In this document: piece by piece, positions 16,824 to 26,465 of the stretch
Numbering within the stretch: the stretch's first letter is position 1
How the letters are laid out: every line of letters starts with the position of its first letter
Origin: Leptospira congkakensis
Lineage (GTDB): Bacteria; Spirochaetota; Leptospiria; Leptospirales; Leptospiraceae
NCBI RefSeq assembly: GCF_004770265.1
Contig: NZ_RQGQ01000017.1
Coordinates: forward strand, 248,001-312,000
DNA: 64,000 nt
Direction: 5' to 3'
Program-made: the position numbers and the translations under genes
Notes under the pieces: generated by a model
The model's input: only the letters and a program-made list of their open reading frames with translations
Told to the model about the DNA's origin: nothing
Databases searched by the model: none

Positions 16824-17617
16824 TATTCTTGTGGTCCAATCCTTCTTCCCGTAATTGGCGTTGTACGTCCGTAATACGATGCTGTAATTAAAAATGGAAT
16901 CGGCATGGTGTTCTCTAAATTACGAGAACTTTCCATATAACGTCTTCCTTCTTTTCCAATGGCTTCTGCGTCCTTTACAGTTGCAAGAAGTTCATCATAC
17001 ATTTCTGTACTTCCCAATAATTTCGGAATCGTACCTTCTGTATGATTTAATTTATCGGTAATCGAACGAAAATCCAATGTGATTTGCCTGAGGTCGGAAC
17101 GATTTTCTTCCATTGTCACCGAAGTAGCTTTAAAAAAATCATCAAAATACCGAGCCGATGGCAAATAGTCCGGAATTTTTTCCCCTTCCCGAAATGTTGG
17201 TTTGAAAAAGGGGCGTTTCCCATCCGAACTACCAGGATTGATATTGATAATCCTTCCTGAGAACAAAGTTACAGTCTGAAAATCCACTTCATAATTATCC
17301 CAAAGAGTTAAGGGATCTTCTAAAGCAATATGAAGTTCTATCGCATGATCCATGTTATGGTCGAGAAATCGGCGATCCGGAACATCCATTAGAGGCCTAG
17401 AATCAATATGGGCAACAAAACCTTTTTGGATTCCTAAAATCCTAACTTCCGTTCCTTCTTTGATTCCATCAATTCTAGAGTAAAAAAGCGATAAACGATA
17501 TGGATATTTTTTGGCAGGACGATCCGGTTCGATGACGGTTGTAAAAAAAGCAAAGACTAAAACGGAAAAAAAAATGATTCCCGTTAGGGCTTCTTTCGAT
17601 AACTTTTTTGATTTCAC
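16823..17617 (-). CDS. MCE/MlaD-family lipid-transport protein
   Basis: 264 residues. One N-terminal membrane helix (about 10-27) is followed by an MCE domain: YPYRLSLFYSRIDGIKEGTEVRILGIQKGFV (around 38-68) is the typical G-x-x-V-x-x-x-G-x-x-V-G core, slightly diverged. A helical tail follows. MlaD proteins form hexameric rings that pass phospholipids between membranes and normally work with an MlaE permease and MlaF ATPase, neither of which is nearby. It may use partners encoded elsewhere. Confidence 0.82.
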   Translation of the reverse strand: MKSKKLSKEALTGIIFFSVLVFAFFTTVIEPDRPAKKYPYRLSLFYSRIDGIKEGTEVRILGIQKGFVAHIDSRPLMDVPDRRFLDHNMDHAIELHIALEDPLTLWDNYEVDFQTVTLFSGRIININPGSSDGKRPFFKPTFREGEKIPDYLPSARYFDDFFKATSVTMEENRSDLRQITLDFRSITDKLNHTEGTIPKLLGSTEMYDELLATVKDAEAIGKEGRRYMESSRNLENTMPIPFLITASYYGRTTPITGRRIGPQE

Positions 17618-17687
17618 GAGAGACTTAAAATTCTTCCTCCAAAAGAAAGAGTTGGCAAGCAGATTTTAAATGACTGAATGGGACGAG

Positions 17688-18668
17688 ATGAAAGCAGTCA
17701 CCATCCTAAAATACGACGAATCCGAACCTCAATTGGAACTCCGTGAAAAAGAAATTCCAACACCAAAAGATAACGAAGTCAGGATCAAAATCCACCTTTC
17801 TCCGATCAATCCTTCTGACCTCATGTTCATCCGTGGGCTCTATGGATTCAAAAAGAAAGCACCGGTATCCGCTGGATTTGAAGCCAGTGGAATTGTAGAT
17901 GCCGTAGGTACTGCGATCAAAACTCTGAAAGTAGGAATGAACGTATCCTGCGTGGCCCCTCAAAACGATGGATCTTGGTCAGAATATATGATCACCACCG
18001 AAGACAACTGTTTGCCGTTAGTGGATGGTGTGAGTCTTGATGAAGGATCTAGTTTTTTTGTAAACCCAATGACTGCTTGGGCAATGGTATCCAAATGTTC
18101 CAAAGAAGGCCATCCCGCAATGATCCAAACTGCAGCAGCAAGTGCCCTTGGCAAAATGGTGGTTCGACTTTGTAAAGAACGTGGAATCCCATTAATCAAT
18201 GTTGTGCGAAAGAAAGAACAAGAAGATAGTCTTTTAGAAATTGGAGCAGAAAACATTTTAAACTCCACTTCTCCCAACTACCAAAAAGATTTATTCAAAA
18301 TCTCTAAAAAACTAAATGCTACATATGCCATTGATGCTGTGGCAGGGGAAACAGCACAATCTCTTGTAGAGTGTATGCCTTATGGATCTAAGGTAGTTTG
18401 TTACGGAGCTCTATCGGAAAAACCATTTGCTGTCAATTCTGGAATCATTTTATTCCAAAACAAAAAAGTGGAAGGGTTTTGGTTGTCTTCCTGGATTTAT
18501 GAAATTGGATTAGAGGAATTTCAGAAACAAGCCAAAGAAGCACAAAAATTTCTAAAAACTGTTTTCCAAACAAAAATCAACAAACGTTTTAAGTTTGAAG
18601 AATACAAAGAAGGTTTGGAGTTTTACAAACAACATATGACCGAAGGGAAGGTAGTATTTGGTCCGTAG
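17688..18668 (+). CDS. Zinc-free MDR-family oxidoreductase (quinone reductase-like)
   Basis: 326 residues from ATG 17688 (MKAVTILKY); the frame also opens at 17670, but family members start MKAV and the upstream ATG has no ribosome binding site. The GroES-like N-terminal half reads INPSDLMFIRGLYG and AGFEASGIVDAVG, the quinone oxidoreductase pattern. The Rossmann half contains AAASALGKMVVRLCKERGIP in place of the usual glycine-rich loop. Catalytic zinc ligands are absent, as in NADPH:quinone reductases and enoyl reductases. The substrate cannot be told. The next gene overlaps its end. Confidence 0.85.
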   Translation: MKAVTILKYDESEPQLELREKEIPTPKDNEVRIKIHLSPINPSDLMFIRGLYGFKKKAPVSAGFEASGIVDAVGTAIKTLKVGMNVSCVAPQNDGSWSEYMITTEDNCLPLVDGVSLDEGSSFFVNPMTAWAMVSKCSKEGHPAMIQTAAASALGKMVVRLCKERGIPLINVVRKKEQEDSLLEIGAENILNSTSPNYQKDLFKISKKLNATYAIDAVAGETAQSLVECMPYGSKVVCYGALSEKPFAVNSGIILFQNKKVEGFWLSSWIYEIGLEEFQKQAKEAQKFLKTVFQTKINKRFKFEEYKEGLEFYKQHMTEGKVVFGP

Positions 18669-19188
18669 ATATTTATATTTATTTGTAATTCTATTTTCCG
18701 TTGTTTTCACTCATTGCCTAAGTGAAACAAAAAAGAATTTAGAAAGTCTCAAGGCGTGTAAGTTTGATTTGGTGGATGTTCGTGTAGACCTAAAACCAAA
18801 TCCAAATTTTCCTCTCATTCCGTTGGTCGATTTGTATCCACAAGTTTCCGTAACCAATCCGAATGACACTAAGGTTAGTATTTATCAATTTGATTTAGAG
18901 ATAGAACTCATCACTCCAAAAGGAAAAGAGTATATTGGAAAACTCCAAAATCAAACTCCTCTCGAAGTGAATCCTAACTCGGAGTCACTAGTAGTTCTGA
19001 AATTGGTCCCTGATCAAAAACAATCCATCCTTCCGAAACTTCTCCTTCTGGCAAAACAACTTTCAGAAGCTGCAAGACGTGGAGAAGATGCAGAATTCGA
19101 AATTTACGGAACCGTTCAGGTGGATAGTGCTTTTGGAAAACTTCCAATTCCAGTCAGGGAAGTCTCTCGGATCAAACTTAAAAAATGA
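18658..19188 (+). CDS. Lipoprotein with LEA-2/WHy-like domain
   Basis: 176 residues starting at TTG 18658, overlapping the oxidoreductase by 11 bases with AAGGGAAGG upstream as ribosome binding site. A signal sequence ends in a VFTHC lipobox-like Cys20. The mature part has PLIPLVDLYPQVSVTNPNDTKVSIYQFDLEIEL, an immunoglobulin-like strand pattern of LEA type 2/WHy domains. Such domains bind water-stress or lipid ligands in a few studied cases, but the role here is unknown. The next lipoprotein gene overlaps it by four bases. Confidence 0.7.
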   Translation: MVRRYLYLFVILFSVVFTHCLSETKKNLESLKACKFDLVDVRVDLKPNPNFPLIPLVDLYPQVSVTNPNDTKVSIYQFDLEIELITPKGKEYIGKLQNQTPLEVNPNSESLVVLKLVPDQKQSILPKLLLLAKQLSEAARRGEDAEFEIYGTVQVDSAFGKLPIPVREVSRIKLKK

Positions 19189-19493
19189 AAATATTTTTTC
19201 AAAAGGTGTGGTTCCTAATTCTCTGCACCAGTTTATCTTTCCAATGCATTCAAAATCGAGAAGATTTGTTTTATTCGCCAATAGAAGGTAATCAAAAAAC
19301 TTTTGAGGCTTATACATTGAAAAATTCTGCCTGTGGTCGTGAAAAACTTCCAGGTACTCTTTTCCTGAGTCGTGTCAAAATAGATGATCTAAAACTTTGT
19401 TTTCGCGCAATTGAACTTACTGATTGTGTGACGTGGAATACGGAAGGATATACCCCAGGATCTTGTAAGGCAATTGGAACGAGTTTTCGATAG
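19185..19493 (+). CDS. Small cysteine-rich lipoprotein
   Basis: 102 residues. The start overlaps the previous stop (ATGA). Signal sequence then SFQC at about 20, a plausible lipobox. The mature part carries four further Cys residues (SACG, LCFR, DCVT, SCKA), enough for two disulphides outside the cytoplasm. I recognise no family. It is sandwiched between two envelope proteins in a coupled set. Confidence 0.65.
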   Translation: MKIFFQKVWFLILCTSLSFQCIQNREDLFYSPIEGNQKTFEAYTLKNSACGREKLPGTLFLSRVKIDDLKLCFRAIELTDCVTWNTEGYTPGSCKAIGTSFR

Positions 19494-19495
19494 TT

Positions 19496-20005
19496 ATGTG
19501 GCGTTATTTATTTGATTTATCCACTGCCGAAATTTTTCTATTCGCATCACTAGCGTTTGCCGGTGTTTTTCTTTTACTTTTTAGTAAACTTAGAAAAAAG
19601 GAAAGCCCCGCGAATGTAAAATCAAAACAAGGTTCTGGTTCAGAAGACCCTTCCAACCCAAACTCAGGCAAATCTAAAAAAGATTCGAAACAAACCAAAG
19701 ATAACAATCTAAAGGTGATGGAAGTTTTTGATTACAATGGAACCAAAATCCTACACCAAGATGGTGCTTATACGGTGAATGACCAAGGTGTGGTTACGAA
19801 TTATATGAATTGGAATCTCCTTCCCTCCAAATACCAAAAAATGGTAAAGGAATTGGATAACAGATCTTTGGGAGAAAAGGGTGAGGATTATTTTTTAGAA
19901 ATGATCAATGGATTTTATTATGTGTCACTGCCGGGTGGAAAGAAAAAAAAATACGATTCTATCCAAAGTATCCCGGCCGATATACGAAAACGATTAGGAG
20001 TTTGA
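19496..20005 (+). CDS. Membrane-anchored protein of unknown function
   Basis: 169 residues. One membrane helix at about 11-29, then a Ser/Lys/Pro-rich linker (30-72) and a small folded domain of about 95 residues with GTKILHQDGAYTVNDQGVVTNY and a Tyr-rich C-terminal part. The domain is probably cytoplasmic given the Lys-rich stretch after the helix. No family recognised. It is the last of the plus-strand set and converges on the desaturase gene with only four bases between stop codons. Confidence 0.6.
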   Translation: MWRYLFDLSTAEIFLFASLAFAGVFLLLFSKLRKKESPANVKSKQGSGSEDPSNPNSGKSKKDSKQTKDNNLKVMEVFDYNGTKILHQDGAYTVNDQGVVTNYMNWNLLPSKYQKMVKELDNRSLGEKGEDYFLEMINGFYYVSLPGGKKKKYDSIQSIPADIRKRLGV

Positions 20006-20009
20006 GTTT

Positions 20010-20945
20010 TTAAGTCGAAAGAACTCCCACCTTATTTTTTATTTTGTTGGTTTGTTTTGTACTGTGTAACAAACGTTTTGATTCTTTTTGTTCGCGGTCG
20101 CGTAGAAGTCCTTCCTCTAATACTTTTTTCGGTGGTTTTTTAAGATCCCAAACAATTCCAAACAAACTGAGTGTTTTTAAAATATAATAAGAAACATCCA
20201 CTTCATACCAATAGAAACCTTGGTTAACTGATGAACAATAGTAGTGGTGGTTGTTATGCCAACCTTCACCCATCGTTAGTAAAGCCAGCCAAAGATTGTT
20301 TTTACTAGTATCTCTAGAATCATAACGAACCGACCCATACACATGAGAGAGGGAATTGATGGTCCAAGTAGCATGTCCTAAAAAGAAAGTTGATACTGCA
20401 TATCCATAAACAAGCCAAGCCCATCCACCCACTAGATACAACAAAACGGCATACGAAAGTGGTGCGATCCAATGGTATTTATCAAGTAAACGTAGTTCGG
20501 GGTATTTATAAAAATCGGGAATCAATTTTGGTTCGTATTCATTGTAATCATTTCGTAAAAACCAAAACATATGGGAATACCAAAAACCCTTCCGACTTGG
20601 CGAATGGATGTCCTTTTCTGTATCCGAATACTTATGGTGGTTTCTGTGGTGAGCCGCCCACCAAAGTGGACCTTTTTGCATGGCCATGGCACCAATCCAC
20701 GCCAAAACAAATTGGAAAACCCGAGAGGTTTTGAAGGAGGCATGGGAAAAATAGCGATGGTAAGCCGCAGTGATTCCAAACATCCGAAGGAAGTAGGATC
20801 CAATCGCCAACCAAACGAGCGACCACGCAAAAGGAACGGTAAAAACAGTTAGGATCGTAGCCTGAACCATAAAAAACAAAATTAGAAAAAGTAACGGAGC
20901 CTGATTTTTGGCAACGGGCTCAACCGTGGAAGGAGAAGAATTCAT
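20010..20945 (-). CDS. Membrane acyl-CoA (delta-9) desaturase
   Basis: 311 residues. The three histidine boxes that hold the di-iron centre are all present: HRYFSH (near 64), HRNHH (near 99) and HNNHH (near 236). Four hydrophobic helices surround them. The enzyme introduces a double bond into saturated acyl chains using O2, keeping membranes fluid in the cold, which suits an aquatic or soil Leptospira. The last 40 residues are Lys/Arg-rich. It is divergent from aspartate kinase with about 105 bases between. Confidence 0.92.
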   Translation of the reverse strand: MNSSPSTVEPVAKNQAPLLFLILFFMVQATILTVFTVPFAWSLVWLAIGSYFLRMFGITAAYHRYFSHASFKTSRVFQFVLAWIGAMAMQKGPLWWAAHHRNHHKYSDTEKDIHSPSRKGFWYSHMFWFLRNDYNEYEPKLIPDFYKYPELRLLDKYHWIAPLSYAVLLYLVGGWAWLVYGYAVSTFFLGHATWTINSLSHVYGSVRYDSRDTSKNNLWLALLTMGEGWHNNHHYYCSSVNQGFYWYEVDVSYYILKTLSLFGIVWDLKKPPKKVLEEGLLRDREQKESKRLLHSTKQTNKIKNKVGVLST

Positions 20946-21050
20946 TCAAAGTAAACCTATACTTATTGGAGTCCGCTACTGATGTTTGGTTGCAAAAAAA
21001 TTCATTCTACTTGATTCCCGATTTGCTTGTAGCACCCTGTCCATATACCC

Positions 21051-22265
21051 ATGTCATCGAAAATCGTTGTCCAAAAATACGGTGGAACCTCCGTTGGTGA
21101 CACCACTAAAATCCAAAATGTGGCCAAACGTATCAAACGTTACCACGACGAAGGCCAAAAAGTTGCCGTAGTTGTCTCTGCAATGGGACATACTACAGAC
21201 GAACTTGTTGATTTGGCTGACCAAATCTCAAAAAATCCGCCGAAACGAGAAATGGATATGTTACTCTCGACGGGTGAACAAGTGTCGATTGCCCTTCTTG
21301 CCATTGCACTAAACGAACTCGGAGTGCCTGCTCAGTCCTTTACTGGCTCTCAATTAAAAATCCTTACTGATGGTAATTTTTCTAACGGAAAAATTGAAAT
21401 GATCGATCGTTCTCGTATCGATGAAGCATTTAACAAAGATAAGGTTGTTATTGTTGCAGGTTTCCAAGGAATTGATAAAGACGAAAATATTGTAACTCTT
21501 GGGCGCGGGGGAAGTGATACTTCTGCTGTGGCTCTTGCCGCTGCCCTTGGTGCTGATGAATGTGAAATTTATACGGACGTTGATGGTGTTTACACTGCCG
21601 ACCCAAGAAAAATTCCAACAGCAAAGATGCACAAACAAATCACTTACGAAGAAATGTTAGAACTCGCAAGTCTTGGTGCTGGAGTTCTTCATTCTCGAAG
21701 TGTTGAATTAGGTATGAACTATAACGTGGTCATCCACGTACGATCCAGTTTCCACGACAAACCGGGAACTTTAGTGATGAGTGAGGACAAAATTATGGAA
21801 AAAATGAAAGTGAGTGGAGTGACTGCAAAAGGTGACCAAGCCCGAGTGACCATTGCCGATGTAAAAGACAAACCAGGAATTGCTGCCGAGTTATTCACTC
21901 AATTGTCAGAAAAAGATGTGATCGTGGATGTGATTGTTCAATCTTCTCCAAGAGATGGAATCAATACCATTTCCTTTACCATTTCCAAAAAAGACATTGT
22001 TGCCGCAAAACCAATCATTGATGCCTATGCAAAAGATCATGGAAATGGCAAAGCAGAAATCGATGAAAACATTTCTATCGTTTCCGCAGTTGGTGTTGGT
22101 ATGAAATCACATGTAGGTGTGGCAGCAAAGATGTTCCAGTCGTTAGCTGAAAAAAACATCAATATTGAAATGATTTCCACATCTGAGATCAAAATTTCCT
22201 GCGTCATCAAACAAAACCAAGCGGAAGATGCAGTAAAGGCTTTACATACCACGTTCATCGGGTAA
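21051..22265 (+). CDS. lysC: Aspartate kinase
   Basis: 404 residues, the size of stand-alone aspartokinases. The N-terminal [12 protein letters not shown] holds the catalytic Lys and phosphate loop, LSTGEQVS and [14 protein letters not shown] the substrate site. Two ACT domains fill residues about 260-404 ([32 protein letters not shown]), the site for feedback by lysine or threonine. The reaction is phosphorylation of aspartate by ATP, the first step to lysine, threonine, methionine and diaminopimelate. The SurA-like gene starts 30 bases after its stop. Confidence 0.95.
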   Translation: MSSKIVVQKYGGTSVGDTTKIQNVAKRIKRYHDEGQKVAVVVSAMGHTTDELVDLADQISKNPPKREMDMLLSTGEQVSIALLAIALNELGVPAQSFTGSQLKILTDGNFSNGKIEMIDRSRIDEAFNKDKVVIVAGFQGIDKDENIVTLGRGGSDTSAVALAAALGADECEIYTDVDGVYTADPRKIPTAKMHKQITYEEMLELASLGAGVLHSRSVELGMNYNVVIHVRSSFHDKPGTLVMSEDKIMEKMKVSGVTAKGDQARVTIADVKDKPGIAAELFTQLSEKDVIVDVIVQSSPRDGINTISFTISKKDIVAAKPIIDAYAKDHGNGKAEIDENISIVSAVGVGMKSHVGVAAKMFQSLAEKNINIEMISTSEIKISCVIKQNQAEDAVKALHTTFIG

Positions 22266-22295
22266 ATTTACGACCGTATGCAAAAAGGATCACGA

Positions 22296-23330
22296 ATGTC
22301 TCGATTTTTGATTTTCTTTTTTGCAACGGTTTCTGTTTTTAGCCTTCTTTTTACCCCTGTTATTAGTTTAAGTTCTTACGAATCGTTAAATGCGGTTTTG
22401 GCTATTGTTGGTCCAAAATCCATCTCTAGCTTGGATTACGAAGAGGGTGTGGAACGTTATAAAAACCTATCCCGTTTTTTCCCAAACTATCGTAAAAAAG
22501 GTTCTCTCCATTCACAAGTCATCGATTTTTTAATCGATCGAGCTGTGGTGGACAATGCTGCTGACGAAGAATCCATTCAGGTCAATGAAAAACGAATCGA
22601 AGCGGAAATCCAAAAGCGGATGGAAGCACAAGGGATTAGCGACCTAGAACAATTTAAAAAGTCTGTCCAAACTCAGTTCAATTTACCTTATGATGTTTGG
22701 TTAGAAGATTTACCTTACCAAATCAAAAAAGGCCAACTTCTACAAATCAAAGTGAGCCCTCCCTTACCTTCAGAACAAGAAGTTCAATCATGGTATAACA
22801 AAAACAAGGCGAAGGTTGGATCCGAATTTAAATTCCGAGAAATTGTACTTTCGCCTACAAATTCTTCTATTGATGAAGAAACACGAGTTTTTAACGAACT
22901 CACGGAAATTAGAAACAAATCTTTAAAAGATCCATCTTTCTTTAAACTTGTGGCTTCTGGTCCAAGAAATGAATCTCGTTATCGATTGAACGGAGGATTG
23001 GTTAACTGGGTTCCTACATTTGAATTGTACAAAACACAACCAACCACTGCATCCGTACTCACACAAGTTGGTGGGCCAGGAAAAATTTCTGAAGTTTTCA
23101 GAGACGATCGCAAACGTTATTGTTTAGTTTCTATTGAAGGAATGAGACCAACTCCACTGGATGCTGTCAGAAAAGGAATCCAAGGATTTTTATTTCGCGA
23201 AAAAGAACAAACCTCTTTTGAAGACTGGGTCACTAACACGCGAAAAAATACAGCAATATCTATCTTTGATCCTATTTATATCAAAGAACATAACATAAAC
23301 AATCCGGAAGAAAAATACAACATAGACTAA
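22296..23330 (+). CDS. SurA-like periplasmic chaperone / PpiC-type isomerase
   Basis: 344 residues from ATG 22296, which has AAGGA eight bases upstream; the earlier ATG at 22278 lacks this. A signal peptide of about 25 residues is followed by a SurA N-like helical domain (residues 30-150, with EAEIQKRMEAQGISDLEQFK and LPYDVWLEDL). A parvulin-like domain follows (about 165-290), in which the usual active-site residues are not obvious. It probably helps outer-membrane proteins fold. Its stop overlaps the start of the radical SAM gene by one base, so the two are co-translated. Confidence 0.8.
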   Translation: MSRFLIFFFATVSVFSLLFTPVISLSSYESLNAVLAIVGPKSISSLDYEEGVERYKNLSRFFPNYRKKGSLHSQVIDFLIDRAVVDNAADEESIQVNEKRIEAEIQKRMEAQGISDLEQFKKSVQTQFNLPYDVWLEDLPYQIKKGQLLQIKVSPPLPSEQEVQSWYNKNKAKVGSEFKFREIVLSPTNSSIDEETRVFNELTEIRNKSLKDPSFFKLVASGPRNESRYRLNGGLVNWVPTFELYKTQPTTASVLTQVGGPGKISEVFRDDRKRYCLVSIEGMRPTPLDAVRKGIQGFLFREKEQTSFEDWVTNTRKNTAISIFDPIYIKEHNINNPEEKYNID

Positions 23331-24880
23331 TGATGAACCGAAAAGACTATAACCCGAGTTTTGCGGTAGTATATTTAGACTCCCCTTCCATTCAATTTTT
23401 AGATCAAAACTTTGAAGTAAAACTTTGGGAAGAGTTTATCAATCGACTCTCCCTAGTATTTCCAGAAATCTCTATCCACATCAATACAAGTTCAGCGCTT
23501 ACAAAAAAAATAAATTCTAGTCCACTCAACAATCGACTTACAATCCATGAAGACGTTTCCAAAGAGTATGAATTTTTACTTAAATTAGGAAAACTTTTAC
23601 CAGAATCTAAATTCAAAGATCCAGATTGGGATGAAGTTTGTTTCCTTTATTTTACCGGAATTTCGCCACTTTTAGACTCTCATCTAACAGAAAAATCTTG
23701 GGAACGACATACAAACTTTTTTAGCCAATACTCTTATTCAGAAAATTTGCCACCAGGCCTTACACCTACAATCATCACTCGTGAATTTTTGGCTTCTTTA
23801 CCCGATACATTAACAACAGACATCCATTCTTTTTTTCTAAAGAACATCAACCAATATGATGTGGATATTTTTTATCAAGCACCGGACCTTCGCCAGCTTC
23901 GTTTGGACTTTCGATTGGCATCAAATCGTTCCTTAACTCTCATCCAAGGTTTGTTACCACTAGGAACAAGTTTATCATACGACAATCTCCTTCCTAAATT
24001 AAAAGAAAATCCTGGTTTATTCCGAAGTGCACCATCCTATTTGGAATGGGAAATTTATAAGGGTTGTGAGTATAAGTGTACATTTTGTCCGCGTGAGTTT
24101 GTCGATTTATCAAATGACGGAAGTTTTGTTTCTATTGAAGAAGTAAAAACAACCATCACAAAACTCAATGCGGAACTTACCTCCCCCATTACGATCAGTC
24201 TTTCTGGAAATGGAGAACCACTCCTCCATCCTGAATTTAAGTCTGTAGTTTTAGAAATTCTAAAATTAAATTTACTTACTGAACTTATCATTGAAACAGC
24301 TTTATATACAAATACCGATTCGTTACTCACGTTGATTCGCAATTTAGATCCTTCTTTAAAGGAAAAACTTTGTATCATTGTCAATATCACCAGTTTAAAA
24401 TCGGACGTTTATAAGTCTTTATACGGAAAATCAGAACTGGAAACAGTTTTGGCTACTGTGAACCAACTTTCCGAAATTCTCCCAAGTAAGTCCCTTCACG
24501 TTCAGATGATCAAAATGAAAGAAGTGGAAGAAGAGATAGACCCATACTTCACTTTCTTTGAAAAAAAAGGAATCAATATCATCTTACAAAAATACAATAC
24601 ATTTGCAAATAAACTCCCTGAACGTCGAGTGAGTGACCTCACTCCCATTCACAGAGATTTTTGTTGGCATTTGGTTCGTGATTTGTCCGTTTCTGTCGAC
24701 GGTTCTGTTTCTATTTGTAAACAAAACCCAACAGAAATCATTGGAAATTTATATAAAGAATCTTTGAGCGATGTTTGGCAAAAAGGATTAAACTTTTTTA
24801 AACATAGTTTTGATGGCGAACATGGAAAAATTCCTGCTCCTTGTTTGAATTGTGATGAGTGGTATACTTTCAACGCGTGA
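23330..24880 (+). CDS. spiro-SPASM radical SAM protein
   Basis: 516 residues. The radical SAM cluster motif CEYKCTFC (Cx3Cx2C) is at about 245-252 and SGNGEPLLHPEF follows. The C-terminal SPASM region has Cys in FCWHLV, SICKQNP and PCLNCDEW, ligands for auxiliary iron-sulphur clusters. The first 230 residues are a separate domain without clear motifs, perhaps a decayed nucleotidyltransferase as seen in other spirochaete members. SPASM enzymes modify peptides, proteins or sugars by radical chemistry. Coupled start with the SurA-like gene, and a 29-base overlap with the sugar-nucleotide gene downstream. ATG 23333 is an alternative start. Family call is good; substrate unknown. Confidence 0.85.
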   Translation: MMNRKDYNPSFAVVYLDSPSIQFLDQNFEVKLWEEFINRLSLVFPEISIHINTSSALTKKINSSPLNNRLTIHEDVSKEYEFLLKLGKLLPESKFKDPDWDEVCFLYFTGISPLLDSHLTEKSWERHTNFFSQYSYSENLPPGLTPTIITREFLASLPDTLTTDIHSFFLKNINQYDVDIFYQAPDLRQLRLDFRLASNRSLTLIQGLLPLGTSLSYDNLLPKLKENPGLFRSAPSYLEWEIYKGCEYKCTFCPREFVDLSNDGSFVSIEEVKTTITKLNAELTSPITISLSGNGEPLLHPEFKSVVLEILKLNLLTELIIETALYTNTDSLLTLIRNLDPSLKEKLCIIVNITSLKSDVYKSLYGKSELETVLATVNQLSEILPSKSLHVQMIKMKEVEEEIDPYFTFFEKKGINIILQKYNTFANKLPERRVSDLTPIHRDFCWHLVRDLSVSVDGSVSICKQNPTEIIGNLYKESLSDVWQKGLNFFKHSFDGEHGKIPAPCLNCDEWYTFNA

Positions 24881-26465
24881 TTGTTTTGCCTTCATTCAGG
24901 CAAGACTTGGGTCCACCAGATTTCCTAAAAAAATTCTAAAGTCCATTCCGGAAGATACAAACACATCTGTTCTTGATCATATCCAAAATCGCCTTTCTAC
25001 CATCTTTCCTAAAGAACAGATTGTATTTTTAGTTCCTGAAGGTGATAAAGAACTCGTAAAATTTTTAGAAAACAGAAATTACAAGTATTTTGTTGGTTCA
25101 GAGACAGACGTACGCGATCGTTTCCGTAAAGCAAGCCTTCATTTTAAAGCGAAACATATATTCCGTTTAACAGGTGATAATCCCTTTATTGATTTAGAAT
25201 CCATACGATATTTGTATGAGGCAATCACTTATATTTCTGATCCCTATTACAGCCTTTCGATGGTTGGTCTTCCTTTAGGTATGGGAGTGGAATGTTTTTC
25301 TGCAGATTCTCTTTTGTATGAAACAGAAGGTCCGATTCCAGAAAGACATACAGAACATGTATCACTTCATATCAAAGAAAATCCAGAAATCCACAAACAA
25401 TTTCGTTTGTTTCCACCACATCTAACTCATTTATCAGACTTAGACATTAGCCCCCTTCGGATCACGGTCGATGAACCAAAAGATTATGAACTTGTTTGTA
25501 ATTTATGGAAAAATTTGGGTTCTATGAATCCATTGTTTGGAGCAAAAGAAGTTTTAGAATTTGCGAAAGAAAATCTTGAATTCTTTTTGACCAATGCTTC
25601 TGTAGAACAAGTGGTTTTTTCTTTACCCAAAGTAAACCAACAGTCCAAAAGAGTTCGGATCGTTTATGCAGAACCGTCTCAGTTTGGGACTGGACACTTA
25701 GAAAGATGTAAATCCTTATCTCTATTTTTAGAAATGAAAGGATATAAAACAGAACTCTCTACAAGTCCTGATTTAGATTCCAAGAACCTACCACATATCC
25801 TCGATATAAGAGAAAACCAATTCCATTTATCCAATGAATTTTATATTGATAATACGAACCATTTGCCAACGGAACTCAATTCTAGTTTTTTTCTACCGAA
25901 TCCTATCGCACCAATACCGAATCCAAACCTAGTTTCTTATTTTAGTTCACCTCTCTCTGAATTGGATTGGAATCAAACCTTAATATCTGGACGTGTTCTT
26001 GTTTATGCCGGCAATTTAGATGAAGAAAAATCAAATCAAATCGATGATTTCCTGATTCAGTTTTTAAATTCGGAATCAAACAGTGAAAAAACTAACATTA
26101 GTTCCGTGCTACGTATCGGAGGAAAATCACCTATAAATGATCAGATAGATTTTATTCCCAGAGTTTCCTATCTGGAGTTTTTAAAACAAATTCAATCTTC
26201 TGAATTCGTACTCACATATTTTGGTCAAACCATGATGGAATCCATATCTAACGGGAAAAAAGTTTGTTTGGTAGGGATAACGCCAATCCATGAATCATTA
26301 GGTCAATTTGCAGAACTAGAATTAGGAATTCCCTATTTAGGATCTCTTTCTTCTTTAACTGAGAAAAAAAATTTTCCCAATGATTTTCCTCATTCAAAAA
26401 TAAAATTAGTTCGCGATGCTCATATAAAAATTGTGAAATGGTTAGAATCAATTTATGAAAGCTAA
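24852..26465 (+). CDS. SpsF-like cytidylyltransferase fused to SpsG/PseG-like protein
   Basis: 537 residues in two parts. Residues about 10-235 match SpsF (COG1861): FIQARLGSTRFPKKIL is the nucleotide-binding loop and RLTGDNPFIDLE the metal site. Residues about 260-535 match SpsG/PseG UDP-sugar hydrolases: FGTGHLERCKSL is the G-x-G-H-x-x-R motif and TYFGQTMMESISNGKKV the C-terminal sugar-nucleotide site. In Bacillus spsF and spsG are neighbours in spore-coat glycan genes; here they are one protein. It probably makes or processes an activated surface sugar. It starts inside the radical SAM gene and overlaps the TPR gene by 11 bases. Confidence 0.78.
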   Translation: MMSGILSTRDCFAFIQARLGSTRFPKKILKSIPEDTNTSVLDHIQNRLSTIFPKEQIVFLVPEGDKELVKFLENRNYKYFVGSETDVRDRFRKASLHFKAKHIFRLTGDNPFIDLESIRYLYEAITYISDPYYSLSMVGLPLGMGVECFSADSLLYETEGPIPERHTEHVSLHIKENPEIHKQFRLFPPHLTHLSDLDISPLRITVDEPKDYELVCNLWKNLGSMNPLFGAKEVLEFAKENLEFFLTNASVEQVVFSLPKVNQQSKRVRIVYAEPSQFGTGHLERCKSLSLFLEMKGYKTELSTSPDLDSKNLPHILDIRENQFHLSNEFYIDNTNHLPTELNSSFFLPNPIAPIPNPNLVSYFSSPLSELDWNQTLISGRVLVYAGNLDEEKSNQIDDFLIQFLNSESNSEKTNISSVLRIGGKSPINDQIDFIPRVSYLEFLKQIQSSEFVLTYFGQTMMESISNGKKVCLVGITPIHESLGQFAELELGIPYLGSLSSLTEKKNFPNDFPHSKIKLVRDAHIKIVKWLESIYES

